Positions 29,444 through 38,959 of a stretch of DNA of 38,959 nucleotides are shown here, one piece after another. The number at the start of each line of letters is the position of its first letter. Position 1 is the first letter of the stretch. This DNA is from Sedimentisphaerales bacterium (GTDB lineage Bacteria > Planctomycetota > Phycisphaerae > Sedimentisphaerales > Anaerobacaceae), in the NCBI GenBank assembly GCA_016936075.1, contig JAFGPS010000025.1:1-38959 (forward strand), written 5' to 3'. The notes under the pieces are model-generated. The model searched no databases and was not told the DNA's origin. It saw only the letters and a program-made list of their open reading frames with translations. A program made the position numbers and the translations under genes.

Positions 29444-31834
29444 TCAATTTTTAAAGCGAACTTTCATTATCTCTGCTGCTGCGACATCTTTAATTAACTG
29501 ATTCTTGTCATTCTTCGAAATGCTTTCCAGAACCTTAACGAATTTCTCTTCCTGATTTTCAGCGAGTAAGTATACCGCCATCATCCTGACAGGCCAATTA
29601 GAATTATATAAATTTTCAGATACAGCTTCAACAAGTTCATAATCAAGATGCAAAGACATCATTTCAGCCATAGTAAAAACTTTTACAACCCAGCCACCAT
29701 TTTCGGGATTTTTTAATAATCCTGAATCATATATAAGTGCCGATTTCAACAAAGTTTTCATTCCATCAGAAAAGTATGTATGATAAGGAGAAGTACGGCC
29801 GGAAAGAGCTTCTTGTTCTTTTAAAAGACTTATAAATAGTTGGGAAGATTGAATTTTTTGTCCAGTCTTGCTCGTAGATACTGAATTTACTAAATTCCTG
29901 ATACCCTGACCAGAAATAATGACTCCAGGCCTTGTTACTGTAACTGAAACGGGATTAATGCTGGCAAGCCTGTTGTTTACCCTTTCGTCTATGTTTACTG
30001 GATCAATATACAAAACAAAAGTTATATTCATTGATGCCTGTGGGTATGTTAAAAGCATTTCTCTCAATTCGCCGGTAATTAGTTTAATATTGACAATTTT
30101 ACTTTTCCCCGGCTCTATTACTCCATTACTCTCAATTCTCTTGGAAACAAGATTTGGAATTCTCTTGCTCATATCACCATTGACTATCGCATCTATCCTG
30201 ATATATCCTTTAAACATACTATCATCATTTATAACAAGAGGTTCAGAAGAATTATTTGTTATTGAAAATGCACTATCTAAATCACCTCCAAACGAGAACT
30301 CCTTTTTCCTGATATTAAAAGCAAATGAAAACATCTTTTCAGGCTTAGTAAAATCAGGAACTAATTTGCTTCCAAATAAATTAGTAATGCTTGCCTGGAT
30401 AAAATCTGCATTTACTGGCGGAATATATTTTTCTCCATTTTTAGCCAGAATATCTTTAGCATGTTCGGCTTCAAAGGAACCCGGATCTCGTGAGATTGAC
30501 TTGTTGAGATTTTCTATACCCTGATCTCCCAATCCCTCTTCAAGTTGGATTTGGGCAATAGCTAATTCTGATATCTGAGTATGCGGAAATTGATTAATAA
30601 TTGATTTCGCTGTGCTGAATTCTTTCTTTTGTGTAAGTGAATAAACGAGCAAAGAAGTTTCTAAAGGAGAATTAGAATTAGCAGCAAATGCCCTGTTAGC
30701 CCATTCCATTGCTTTATCAGGCATTGGTAATACAAAACTGTAAAACCATGCCAGTTGAGCGTCTGTAATTTCAAGTGATTTTTCATTCAACAACTCAAGA
30801 GCTTTACTTTCTGCGTTACTGATAATTTTCAATGCAAGATTATCCTGACCAAGCTTACTGGCCGCCCTGCCAGCGAGGCTTTCAATCCTGATATCAAATT
30901 TCCCTGTTTTTCGTACAGATTCTGCTATTTCCAGGCACTTAATTTGATACTTATTGGAATTATAACAACTAATGGACCATGGAATATATATCTCTACTGG
31001 AAGAGCATCCGATGGATAAAGATATTTAAATACGTCGGAGCTATACTCATAAGCCATTGCAGCCAAGTCATATAACTGAAACTGTTCAAGGCTCTGACAA
31101 AAAGCAAGAACTGCTCGAAGGTCTATAGGATTTTCACGTAAATCCAAACGTAATCGTTCAAGATATTCCACCGGGCTTATTCTTGAAGAAGATAATTCAT
31201 ATAACTTACTGAAAGCTATCTTATTATATTTGTTAGCCTGATATGCTTGTCTAAAAGATTTTTCCGCTTCTTCTGATAAATTATTTTGAAGTTTTAGCAT
31301 ACCAAGATTAGTTAATAACTGGGAATTTAAAGCAGAATTTTTATTTTCAAAAATTCTTATCATCTGTTCAAGAAGAGTTTGCTTCTGGACAGATGATCCG
31401 GCTTGATTAATCAAAAATGAAACAGCTTCTGATGCAAGTTCAAAATCAGTATTCTCGTTAATATATTGCCTAAGAAGGGTATATACTAAGTTAAAATTAG
31501 TTTGCCCTTGAGCATCCATTGTTAATGCACGTCTCTCAGGAAACCTGCATATACATTTTAATAACAAGGAATGAACATCAGAATTATTCTCGTTAAGATT
31601 CATCGCACTGATTAAAAAAGAAATAGCCAATTCATTCTCAATATATGTTGTGTCATCAGAATTTGCCAGGTCGTAAGCAATTTCGTAGAATTTTTGGCTA
31701 ATAGATGATGAGTATAAAGCAGCAGGCATTTCTGAATTCGCTATTGAGTTTAAAGGTGAACGCTCAGCGGCCAACACATAACTGCAGACTAAAACAAGTA
31801 ATAAAATATATTTTATTTTATGAATATTTCGCAT
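29444..31834 (-). CDS. Large exported TPR/HEAT-like repeat protein
   Basis: This 796-aa protein has a signal peptide (residues 1-22, LLLVLVCSYVLAAE). Roughly residues 30-470 are helical tetratricopeptide-like repeats, e.g. LLTNLGMLKLQNNLSEEAEKSFRQAYQANKYN and AQIQLEEGLGDQGIENLNKSISRDPGSFEAEH. Residues ~480-660 look like a beta-rich domain (SFAFNIRKKEFSFGGDLDSAFSITNNS). The C-terminal 130 residues are helical again with a HEAT-like SNWPVRMMAVYLLAENQ segment. I recognise no named family. Such proteins are common in planctomycetes and are probably envelope scaffolds. Operon membership with murJ/rodA is possible but a 150-base gap separates them. Confidence 0.75.
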   Translation of the reverse strand: MRNIHKIKYILLLVLVCSYVLAAERSPLNSIANSEMPAALYSSSISQKFYEIAYDLANSDDTTYIENELAISFLISAMNLNENNSDVHSLLLKCICRFPERRALTMDAQGQTNFNLVYTLLRQYINENTDFELASEAVSFLINQAGSSVQKQTLLEQMIRIFENKNSALNSQLLTNLGMLKLQNNLSEEAEKSFRQAYQANKYNKIAFSKLYELSSSRISPVEYLERLRLDLRENPIDLRAVLAFCQSLEQFQLYDLAAMAYEYSSDVFKYLYPSDALPVEIYIPWSISCYNSNKYQIKCLEIAESVRKTGKFDIRIESLAGRAASKLGQDNLALKIISNAESKALELLNEKSLEITDAQLAWFYSFVLPMPDKAMEWANRAFAANSNSPLETSLLVYSLTQKKEFSTAKSIINQFPHTQISELAIAQIQLEEGLGDQGIENLNKSISRDPGSFEAEHAKDILAKNGEKYIPPVNADFIQASITNLFGSKLVPDFTKPEKMFSFAFNIRKKEFSFGGDLDSAFSITNNSSEPLVINDDSMFKGYIRIDAIVNGDMSKRIPNLVSKRIESNGVIEPGKSKIVNIKLITGELREMLLTYPQASMNITFVLYIDPVNIDERVNNRLASINPVSVTVTRPGVIISGQGIRNLVNSVSTSKTGQKIQSSQLFISLLKEQEALSGRTSPYHTYFSDGMKTLLKSALIYDSGLLKNPENGGWVVKVFTMAEMMSLHLDYELVEAVSENLYNSNWPVRMMAVYLLAENQEEKFVKVLESISKNDKNQLIKDVAAAEIMKVRFKN

Positions 31835-31986
31835 ACGTCAATGTTTTTTAGCACTTAGGCCGATAAAAGTCAATTTTTTATTAACATAAACAATGTATAT
31901 AGATTTTCTCTAAGCATTTATATATTTATCGTCTATTCCGGTGTGCTATTTAAGGAAATGAGAAAATTAAGGGATAAAATAAGATA

Positions 31987-33576
31987 TTATCGCATCCAGC
32001 GGCGTGAAAATAATGATAACATTTCATTTCGTAGTTTTTTCGCAACAAGAATATACACTATAATTGCCGTTGGGATAATTGCAAGCAGTCTTATGCCATC
32101 GAATAATCTTGTGAAAGGTAAATTCTTCATCGCCAGAAGAATTAAAACACAAACTAAAGTCATAGCAAATGTTCCCGCGAGTGTTTTTATGGTATTTTCG
32201 AATAAACCATCCAATATTGCTGACTTTAATTTCCTTCTTAAAATTATTATGAGAATAACAACCTGAAAATACGAACAGACAGCCGTTGAGGCGGCCAGAC
32301 CAGCCGTACCAATAAACCAAATGAGTGTAAGATTTAATATTACATTAGCAAAAACAGCAATTACCGCACTTTTTACAGGCGTTTTCGAATCCTGCATTGA
32401 ATAAAAAGTCTTTGCCAGAATCTGCTGTCCAAAATAGCCGCACAATCCCAAAGAATAACAAATTAATGTTATAGTAACTTTATTCGTATCTTCCGCGGTA
32501 AATCTGCCATGTTGGAAAATGACGGAAAGAAGAGGCTTTGCTACAATAATGAGGCCTGCAGTCGCAGGACAGGCAATAAAGACTGCACCACGAAGGCCTT
32601 TTGATATTGTTTGGACAAGTGATTTATAATCACCTCTTGCGGCATCTGCGCTCATAACGGGAAATATTGCGGTAGCGAGAGAAATACCAAGCACTCCGAA
32701 TGGAAGTTGATATAAGCGCTGGGCATAATAAAGATGAGATACGGAACCTCTCCACATCGGATAGAAAAATTTTCTGCCAAACAGCGTGAAAAATTCATCC
32801 TTACCTGCAGAACCGGAAAACCACCAGGCAATAAGGTCATCGCACAGAGTATTTAATTGTGTTACTCCCAGGCCGAGTATCATAGGAAGCATCATATAAA
32901 ATATTTTTTTATAAGGCTCAGAATGCACACGCCATGAGAAATTTAGTATAACTCCGGCTTTTCTAAGAGGTGGAAGTTGAATATATAATTGAACAAAACC
33001 TGCCGCAAGAACGCCGAGAGAAACTACAACAAGCTGAGTTACGGCTTCTGTTTTCCATATCCATCCTGTTGCTATAATTGTACCAATTATGAAGATATTT
33101 AATACAATCGGCGCCAATGCAGGCATGGCAAAATGTTTGTGAACATTTAAGATTCCCCCAAGAATTGCCTCCATGCAGATAAATAACATATATGGGAGCA
33201 TAATCAGGCTCAATGCCATTATTAATTCGGAGTCCGATGTTTTTGAACAGAAACGCAGGTACATCCACATACTTAATTGCCCGACAAGGACAAGCGCCGC
33301 GAGAAACATAAACATAACTGTCACAACAGTATTAAGAAGAGCAGATGCCTGTTGAGGATCCTTGTGAAGCACTTCAGAATAAACAGGAATTAATGACGCG
33401 GAAGCCGCTCCTTCACCAAAAAGCCTTCTGCTAAGATTCGGAATTCTGAACGCAATCAGCCATGCGTCAAGAAATCCTGTCGCTCCAAAAAAATGGCTAT
33501 ATGCCATATCTCGAAGCATTCCAAAAACCCTGCTTAACGCAGTTAAAAAAGCTATTTGTCTAAAACCTCTTATCAT
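31987..33576 (-). CDS. murJ: Lipid II flippase MurJ (MviN)
   Basis: This 529-aa MOP-superfamily protein moves the peptidoglycan precursor lipid II across the inner membrane. It has about 14 hydrophobic helices. The N-terminus ALSRVFGMLRDMAYSHFFGATGFLDAWLIAFRIPNLSRRLFGEGAASASLIPVY is diagnostic, containing the conserved Arg and Asp residues of the central cavity. PVKSAVIAVFANVILNLTLIW is also typical. It lies 53 bases downstream of rodA, so cell-wall synthesis genes are paired here. This supports a peptidoglycan wall in this organism, consistent with recent findings for planctomycetes. Confidence 0.95.
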   Translation of the reverse strand: MIRGFRQIAFLTALSRVFGMLRDMAYSHFFGATGFLDAWLIAFRIPNLSRRLFGEGAASASLIPVYSEVLHKDPQQASALLNTVVTVMFMFLAALVLVGQLSMWMYLRFCSKTSDSELIMALSLIMLPYMLFICMEAILGGILNVHKHFAMPALAPIVLNIFIIGTIIATGWIWKTEAVTQLVVVSLGVLAAGFVQLYIQLPPLRKAGVILNFSWRVHSEPYKKIFYMMLPMILGLGVTQLNTLCDDLIAWWFSGSAGKDEFFTLFGRKFFYPMWRGSVSHLYYAQRLYQLPFGVLGISLATAIFPVMSADAARGDYKSLVQTISKGLRGAVFIACPATAGLIIVAKPLLSVIFQHGRFTAEDTNKVTITLICYSLGLCGYFGQQILAKTFYSMQDSKTPVKSAVIAVFANVILNLTLIWFIGTAGLAASTAVCSYFQVVILIIILRRKLKSAILDGLFENTIKTLAGTFAMTLVCVLILLAMKNLPFTRLFDGIRLLAIIPTAIIVYILVAKKLRNEMLSLFSRRWMR

Positions 33577-33629
33577 AAATTCCGTAGATCATGACTTGTC
33601 GCTTGGATTTCGTTACATCGAGTCACGGT

Positions 33630-34886
33630 TTAATTTTTTCTTGCCAACGTAAATGGCCTGCATCTTCCAATATTATTCAACATACCAACCGCCATCATAT
33701 TTACCAGCAGACTCGAACCGCCATAGCTGATGAAAGGCAACGTTAATCCTGTAATCGGCATTATGCCCATTGTCATACCAATATTTTCAATAATTTCAAC
33801 AACAAACATCGCGACTATACCGACCGCAAGCAATCTGCCAAAAGGATCTGTGTTATTGGATGCAATTTCCAGTCCGCAGGCTAATATTATGATATACAGA
33901 ACAAGTAGTATGAGACTACCCCAAAATCCCCATTGTTGAGCAATTATTGCAAAAATAAAATCATTATGTCTCTCGTCAAGAAAATCATATTTAACAAATG
34001 GTCCCTTGCGAAAACCATAACCTGTGCCATTATCAATACCGCCCGATGCGATTGCGTATTTCGAGCGTATCAGGTGATAGCCCCATTTGGTTCTCCATTC
34101 TTTCTCAGTGAATTTCTCTCCAACAAGTAATTGACCAAACCACTCATGTTCTTCAGCGGTACTACGAATTTTTTCACTTTGCAGAAGAACACTGCTGATT
34201 CGTATTCGCTGATAAGGTCGCATTTTGAACCACATGATCGGACTTATAAGCATAGCCATTAATATTATGAGTAAAAGATGTTTTACTTTCGCACCAGCTA
34301 CAAAAAGCATAGTGAACAATACCGGCATCATAAGCATTACTGTACCAAGGTCAGGCTCAAGCAAGATAAGTACCATTGGTATAAAAGTCAGGATAAACGG
34401 CCCAAGAAGAGCCTTGAAACGCCTGTAATTGCTTCTGTATCTCAAATACCATGCTAAAGCCAGAATATAGGCAAGCTTGCATAATTCTGACGGCTGAAGA
34501 GAAGGCAAAGTTCGACCTCCAACTTCGATCCATATCCAGCGATACGTATCGTGCTTAGGTCTGGCAAACGGAAGCTCAACTATATACTTACTTACAAGCA
34601 GAAGAACGAGTAAAACAATAATACCTGCAAATATCCAATAGCTGACAGCCCCGAATCGTCTGTAGTTAATTGCATTAACAACAAGAAAACCTGCAAAACC
34701 GATAGCCGCAAATACAACCTGCTTTTTCCAATTGCCAGCTAAAGCTCCAATTCGGTTAGACGGACTTGACTCAGCCGGATGACCAACGGCATAAATCGTA
34801 GCTATACCGATGGCAATCAGAGCAAATGTTGCCAGCAACAGGCATATCCTTACAGTTAGTAATCGTCCTTTTAAAAAGTTATTCAT
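33630..34886 (-). CDS. rodA: SEDS peptidoglycan glycosyltransferase, RodA-type
   Basis: This 418-aa SEDS protein has about ten membrane helices and polymerises lipid II into glycan strands during elongation, together with a class B PBP. Signatures are LQPSELCKLAYILALAWYL, LLEPDLGTVMLM, KYDFLDERHNDFIFAIIAQQWGF (with the catalytic Asp loop) and GLTLPFISYGGSSLL. RodA is favoured over FtsW by the pairing with murJ, but no mrd/mre gene is in view to settle it. The start has GGAA upstream. It is divergent from the LRR gene. Confidence 0.93.
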   Translation of the reverse strand: MNNFLKGRLLTVRICLLLATFALIAIGIATIYAVGHPAESSPSNRIGALAGNWKKQVVFAAIGFAGFLVVNAINYRRFGAVSYWIFAGIIVLLVLLLVSKYIVELPFARPKHDTYRWIWIEVGGRTLPSLQPSELCKLAYILALAWYLRYRSNYRRFKALLGPFILTFIPMVLILLEPDLGTVMLMMPVLFTMLFVAGAKVKHLLLIILMAMLISPIMWFKMRPYQRIRISSVLLQSEKIRSTAEEHEWFGQLLVGEKFTEKEWRTKWGYHLIRSKYAIASGGIDNGTGYGFRKGPFVKYDFLDERHNDFIFAIIAQQWGFWGSLILLVLYIIILACGLEIASNNTDPFGRLLAVGIVAMFVVEIIENIGMTMGIMPITGLTLPFISYGGSSLLVNMMAVGMLNNIGRCRPFTLARKN

Positions 34887-34980
34887 ATTTCCAACATTAA
34901 CATAGAATCGCTAAAATTGTACATTTTATCACAAAAATCACAAAATAAATCTTTTATAAAATAAAACTTGCTTACCCAAT

Positions 34981-35009
34981 TTGACAAATTGAATATTTCT
35001 GGATATAAT
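34981..35009 (+). promoter_or_regulatory. Consensus promoter of the LRR surface protein gene
   Basis: TTGACA (34981-34986), 17 bases, TATAAT (35004-35009): both hexamers are perfect sigma-70 consensus. The leader to the ATG is about 48 bases and holds AAGGAGAAAAGGAG. Confidence 0.85.
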
Positions 35010-35064
35010 AAAACTTCACGGCTATCAATTTCGATATATGATAATAAAATAAGGAGAAAAGGAG

Positions 35065-38000
35065 ATGGCACGTTATTTATTTCTTTTAGCAATTCTATTT
35101 TTTTTCACTTGTTACACTCTTGCTGATGATTCCGTTTATATCCCTGATACAAACTTGAAAGCCGCAATAGAAGCACAACTTGGAATATCAGATCCAAATA
35201 CAACAGACATGCTTGAACTAACAAATCTTCAATCATCAAACATGAACATTTCAGACTTGACGGGCCTTAATTATGCTACAAACTTGAAATCGCTGAAATT
35301 GCCTGAAAATAAAATCAGTGATATATCACCATTGGCGAACCTGACAAATCTACAAAATCTTGGATTGAAAAAGAACCAAATTGATGATATTTCTTTATTA
35401 ACCGGATTAACAAATCTGCAATGGCTGGATCTAAAAAATAATATTATTATTGATATATCACCATTGATGAGCCTGACAAATCTAAATTATCTAAATCTAA
35501 TAAATAATCCTTTGAGTCATGATTCTTGCTTTATATATATGCCCATTATTGAAACTAACAATCCAGAGATTATACTCTACTATAATCCATGGTCGCCGCC
35601 GGTAAATTTTGCAGATGCAAATCTAAAACAGGCAGTGGAAGAACAACTATGTGTAATCAATCCCACGGAAGCACAAATGACCACATTGACGTATCTTTCA
35701 GCTAACGATAAGGGAATTACAGACATAAACGGTATTGAGTATGCTACAAATCTGCAGGTTCTTGAATTGGGAATAAATCAGATTAGTGACATTTCTCCTT
35801 TAAAGGAACTTATAAATTTGGAATGGCTGTGGCTAAATGATAATCAGATTAGCGACATTTCATCTGTGGCAGGATTGAAGAACTTGCAGGCGCTCGGGCT
35901 CGATAACAATAATAATATCAACGATATCTCACCCGTGGAAGGACTAACGAATCTCCATGGATTATTTATAGGAGGTAATAATATCAGTGATATCTCACCT
36001 TTGTCGAGTCTAATAAATCTCGATTCAATAGGACTTAGCGTTAATCAAATTATTGATATCTCACCTGTGGCGGGACTGACGAATCTTCAGCATCTATTTC
36101 TGGGTGCTAATCAAATCAGCGATATCTCACCTTTGGCAGAACTTACTAATATAGAGACGCTGGATATTGCGTTTAATCAAATCAGTGATTTATCACCTTT
36201 ATTTGGATTAACAAACCTGCAATCACTTGCACTCGGAAACAATCAGATAGATAATATTACAGCATTAATCAATCTGACAAACTTGCAGAATCTTGATTTA
36301 AATCATAATCAAATCAGTAACATATCACCTATTGCCGGATTAACAAATCTACAGGACCTATATTTAGGAAACAATCAAATCAGTGATATATCATCTTTGG
36401 ATAAACTAACAAATCTGCAATCACTAAGTCTTACCTCAAACTATATTAGTGATATCTCTCCACTGGAAGATTTAATAAATCTTTTGTTTTTAGAATTACA
36501 CGTAAATCAAATCAGTAATATCTACCCTCTGGCCCAAATGACTAACTTAGAGTTTCTCGGCTTGAATGATAATCAAATTTCTAACATTTCACCATTGTAC
36601 GGACTAACAAATTTATATGATCTCCATATGGTTAATAATCAAATAACTAATATCTCACCTTTAGTCGATATGAAAAATCTAAGGTGGTTGGAACTTGTGA
36701 AGAATCAAATCATCGATATAAGTCCAATATCCGTATTGACAAATTTTATTTATTTGGATGTTAGTGCAAACAATCTAAGCTGGAAGTCTTATGATTATTA
36801 CCTTCCTGTTATAAAAATTAATAATCCGAATGCAGAAATATTGTATGATCCGCCGCCATCCGGAGTAGCCCCATTTCCACAACCTTCGAACGGTGCAACT
36901 AATGTTGCTAAAGACATAGATTTAATTTGGTGGCCAGGAATTTTTGCTGATACTTATAATGTATATTGGGGAACAGATTATAATGATGTTAATAACGCAA
37001 CTGTAGATTATCCGCTTGGTACAACTGGATACCATGACCTTACTACCAATAGCATCCATTTGGATAACCTTGCTTATAATACAACATATTATTGGAGGGT
37101 AGATGAAGTAAATTCTCCGCCCGCTCCTTTTATGTACAAAGGTCAGGTATGGCATTTCACTGTTGAGCCTTTTGCGTATAAAATTCCGTCTGAAAAGATT
37201 ACGGCTACCGCAATAAGTAGTTACAGAAATAAAAATCCTAACAGTACAATTGATGAATCCGGACTTGACCAAGAAAATATGGATTTACATTCGGATGATT
37301 ACTTTCATATGTGGTACAGTAGCGGTAATGATACTGAACCGGTTTGGATAAAGTATGAGTTTGATCAATCTTATAAACTATATGAAATGTACGTCTGGAA
37401 TTATAACAATTCATATCTTGACAACTGCGGATTCAGGGATGTTACAGTTGAATATTCACAAGATGATGTGAACTGGACAGAATTACCCGATATACCAGAA
37501 TTTGCAAAGGCTCCTATAGCAGATGGATATCAATACAATACTACCGTTGATTTTGGAGGTATATTAGCAAAATATGTCCGGCTTACAGCAAATAGTAACT
37601 GGAGTGATTCTTCAATACCGAATTACGGCCTAAGTGAAGTACGTTTTACATACATACCTTTACAGGCAAGAGAACCGTTCCCTGCGATTAATGCAAACAA
37701 TGTATCTAACAATGTTACTCTAAGCTGGCGACCTGGTAGAGAAGCCGCTGAACATAATTTTTACCTCAGTTCTGATTTTCAGGATGTAAATGATAGTAAT
37801 ATACCCCTAAATACCCATACATCGACAAGTTATGGCCCCATATCTCTTGAACCAGACTGTACTTACTACTGGCGTGTGGATGAAGTTAATGAATCGGCAA
37901 CACCTTCATTATGGCAGGGAAATATCTGGGGTTTTACTACCAGCCAATACATCGTTGTAGATGACTCCGAAGATTACAATGATATCGAATCTCATAGGAT

Positions 38001-38959
38001 ATTTGATATATGGTTGGATGGAAGAAGTGATCCTGAAAACGGTTCACTTATTGGTTATCCTTATCCTAATTTCAATGCAGGCGAACATTATCTGGAAATG
38101 TATATTCAACATAATGGATTATGGTCAATACCTATAATCTTTGATAACAGTACAGCAAGTTATTCTGAGGTTACTGTAAATACTAATGATTTAAGTATTG
38201 GCAGTGACTGGACCATAGGCTGGCCAGAGACTTTAGTATTATGGTTCTACGGTGATCATGGAAATCCCATGACAGAGCAAATGTATATTAAAATTAACAA
38301 TGAAAAGATTTTCTATAATTCTAATTCTGATATTTCAATAGCAGAATGGAAACAATGGAAAATAAATCTTACAACTTTAGGTATCGATTTGAGCTGCGTT
38401 ACAAGCTTTAGTATCGGTCTTGAGAAAACCGATGAAACTGGTGGCTCAGGTATAATTTTCGTTGATGATATTCGTCTATATCGAGATGATCCCAAGGAAG
38501 AGATATGGATAGAGGCAGAAGATGCAGATTCAATTACAACTCCTTTAATGATTTATGATGATCAAGAATCTTTTGGAGGTCAATATTTTGCTGTTCTTAG
38601 CGGCTACAATAGTGTAAATGAACCCCCATATCCTGATGGGACGGCAAGTTATATTTTTGAAGTATCAGGAGGTACATATAGAGTTCAAGCTAGATGTTCT
38701 TATTATGTTGATCAATACAATTCAGATTCTTGCTGGATTCGTATCAATGGTGCGACATTAAATACAACTACATTCGCAAACGGCTGGATTAAATGGAACA
38801 ATATAGAACTTAATGATAGTTGGCATTGGGATATTGTTCATAGTACTGATGATGAAAATAAGCTTGTTGAGTTCGAGCTCGATCCCGGAATTTTCACGCT
38901 GGAGATTGGCTATAGAGAGGATGGCTTGTATTTAGATGCCATATTAATTACTAAAATTA
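35065..38959 (+). CDS. Giant secreted LRR/discoidin/CBM-like protein, 3' end missing
   Basis: The frame is open from the ATG at 35065 (GGAG 4 bases upstream) to the window edge, 1298 residues with no stop. A signal peptide (1-20) is followed by two LRR blocks, each with its own cap. Cap 1 is near 22-70 (IPDTNLKAAIEAQLG) with three repeats. Cap 2 is near 181-235 (FADANLKQAVEEQL) with about 15 internalin-like 22-residue repeats of the form NQISDISPLxxLTNLQxL to about residue 570. Then come: a Fn3-like module with YYWRVDEVN (about 600-700); an F5/8 type C discoidin domain (705-866); a second WRVDEVN module (871-959); a VDDSEDYND domain typical of Phycisphaerae (968-1142); and a CBM6-like beta-sandwich (from 1147). 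Probably a surface glycan- or protein-binding adhesin. Confidence 0.88.
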   Translation, partial: MARYLFLLAILFFFTCYTLADDSVYIPDTNLKAAIEAQLGISDPNTTDMLELTNLQSSNMNISDLTGLNYATNLKSLKLPENKISDISPLANLTNLQNLGLKKNQIDDISLLTGLTNLQWLDLKNNIIIDISPLMSLTNLNYLNLINNPLSHDSCFIYMPIIETNNPEIILYYNPWSPPVNFADANLKQAVEEQLCVINPTEAQMTTLTYLSANDKGITDINGIEYATNLQVLELGINQISDISPLKELINLEWLWLNDNQISDISSVAGLKNLQALGLDNNNNINDISPVEGLTNLHGLFIGGNNISDISPLSSLINLDSIGLSVNQIIDISPVAGLTNLQHLFLGANQISDISPLAELTNIETLDIAFNQISDLSPLFGLTNLQSLALGNNQIDNITALINLTNLQNLDLNHNQISNISPIAGLTNLQDLYLGNNQISDISSLDKLTNLQSLSLTSNYISDISPLEDLINLLFLELHVNQISNIYPLAQMTNLEFLGLNDNQISNISPLYGLTNLYDLHMVNNQITNISPLVDMKNLRWLELVKNQIIDISPISVLTNFIYLDVSANNLSWKSYDYYLPVIKINNPNAEILYDPPPSGVAPFPQPSNGATNVAKDIDLIWWPGIFADTYNVYWGTDYNDVNNATVDYPLGTTGYHDLTTNSIHLDNLAYNTTYYWRVDEVNSPPAPFMYKGQVWHFTVEPFAYKIPSEKITATAISSYRNKNPNSTIDESGLDQENMDLHSDDYFHMWYSSGNDTEPVWIKYEFDQSYKLYEMYVWNYNNSYLDNCGFRDVTVEYSQDDVNWTELPDIPEFAKAPIADGYQYNTTVDFGGILAKYVRLTANSNWSDSSIPNYGLSEVRFTYIPLQAREPFPAINANNVSNNVTLSWRPGREAAEHNFYLSSDFQDVNDSNIPLNTHTSTSYGPISLEPDCTYYWRVDEVNESATPSLWQGNIWGFTTSQYIVVDDSEDYNDIESHRIFDIWLDGRSDPENGSLIGYPYPNFNAGEHYLEMYIQHNGLWSIPIIFDNSTASYSEVTVNTNDLSIGSDWTIGWPETLVLWFYGDHGNPMTEQMYIKINNEKIFYNSNSDISIAEWKQWKINLTTLGIDLSCVTSFSIGLEKTDETGGSGIIFVDDIRLYRDDPKEEIWIEAEDADSITTPLMIYDDQESFGGQYFAVLSGYNSVNEPPYPDGTASYIFEVSGGTYRVQARCSYYVDQYNSDSCWIRINGATLNTTTFANGWIKWNNIELNDSWHWDIVHSTDDENKLVEFELDPGIFTLEIGYREDGLYLDAILITKI

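Overview
The window is 39 kb of AT-rich bacterial chromosome. Several signs point to a planctomycete of the Phycisphaerae type: an H-X9-DG pseudopilin-like domain, a secreted LRR protein carrying WRVDEVN and VDDxEDYND modules, and sugar-acid enzymes carrying export signals. The lineage is inferred from protein style; no rRNA or taxonomic marker is present.

Layout. 1-1.5 kb: end of pdxJ, then dapA. 1.6-3.25 kb (-): an ECF sigma factor translationally coupled to an unusual anti-sigma-like membrane protein. 3.4-5.05 kb (+): class II aldolase plus CbbY-like HAD phosphatase, closed by a terminator. 5.05-5.7 kb (-): MntA/HepT toxin-antitoxin pair. 5.75-9.14 kb (-): FGGY kinase, HOGA-like aldolase and an exported RraA-like protein. 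9.1-10.7 kb: gene-poor, with a stand-alone transposase-type zinc ribbon gene and several hairpins. 10.7-15.3 kb (+): aspS, an MscS channel and a heme-binding histidine kinase; rsmE converges on them. 16.2-19.5 kb (+): S9 peptidase and a HEAT-like exported protein. 19.5-20.2 kb (-): a 92-aa unknown gene and rpmH (bL34), with structured RNA around both. 20.5-25.2 kb (+): BASS transporter, Tat-exported enolase-superfamily dehydratase, RraA-like lipoprotein and DUF819 transporter. 25.2-26.7 kb: gene-poor, with minus-strand hairpin RNAs and a broken H-X9-DG pseudogene. 26.7-28.1 kb (+): GH27 alpha-galactosidase. 28.1-34.9 kb (-): DUF190, crcB/fluC, tRNA-Glu, ferredoxin, a large TPR protein, murJ and rodA. 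35.07 kb to the end (+): a giant LRR/discoidin/CBM-like secreted protein, cut by the window edge.

How genes work together. Two clusters (5.75-9.14 kb and 20.5-25.2 kb) look like acid-sugar catabolism: dehydratase, pyruvate-type aldolases, kinase and two membrane transporters. Three of these enzymes carry Sec, Tat or lipoprotein signals. Three exported enzymes also carry Gly/Ala/Arg-rich low-complexity tracts, in the 8.0-9.1 kb RraA-like protein, the GH27 enzyme and the C-terminus of the dehydratase.

The most novel signal is a set of intergenic hairpins (10.07, 10.36, 25.23, 26.36 and 28.91 kb). Read on the minus strand, each has a GC-rich stem, a C/U-rich loop resembling the 16S anti-Shine-Dalgarno sequence and, in four of five, a T-tract. 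Three share nearly the same loop. One (26.36-26.43 kb) has its own near-consensus promoter, so it looks like a complete small-RNA gene of about 75 nt. In several stems the only imperfect pair is G-U on the minus strand but A-C on the plus strand, which supports minus-strand transcription.
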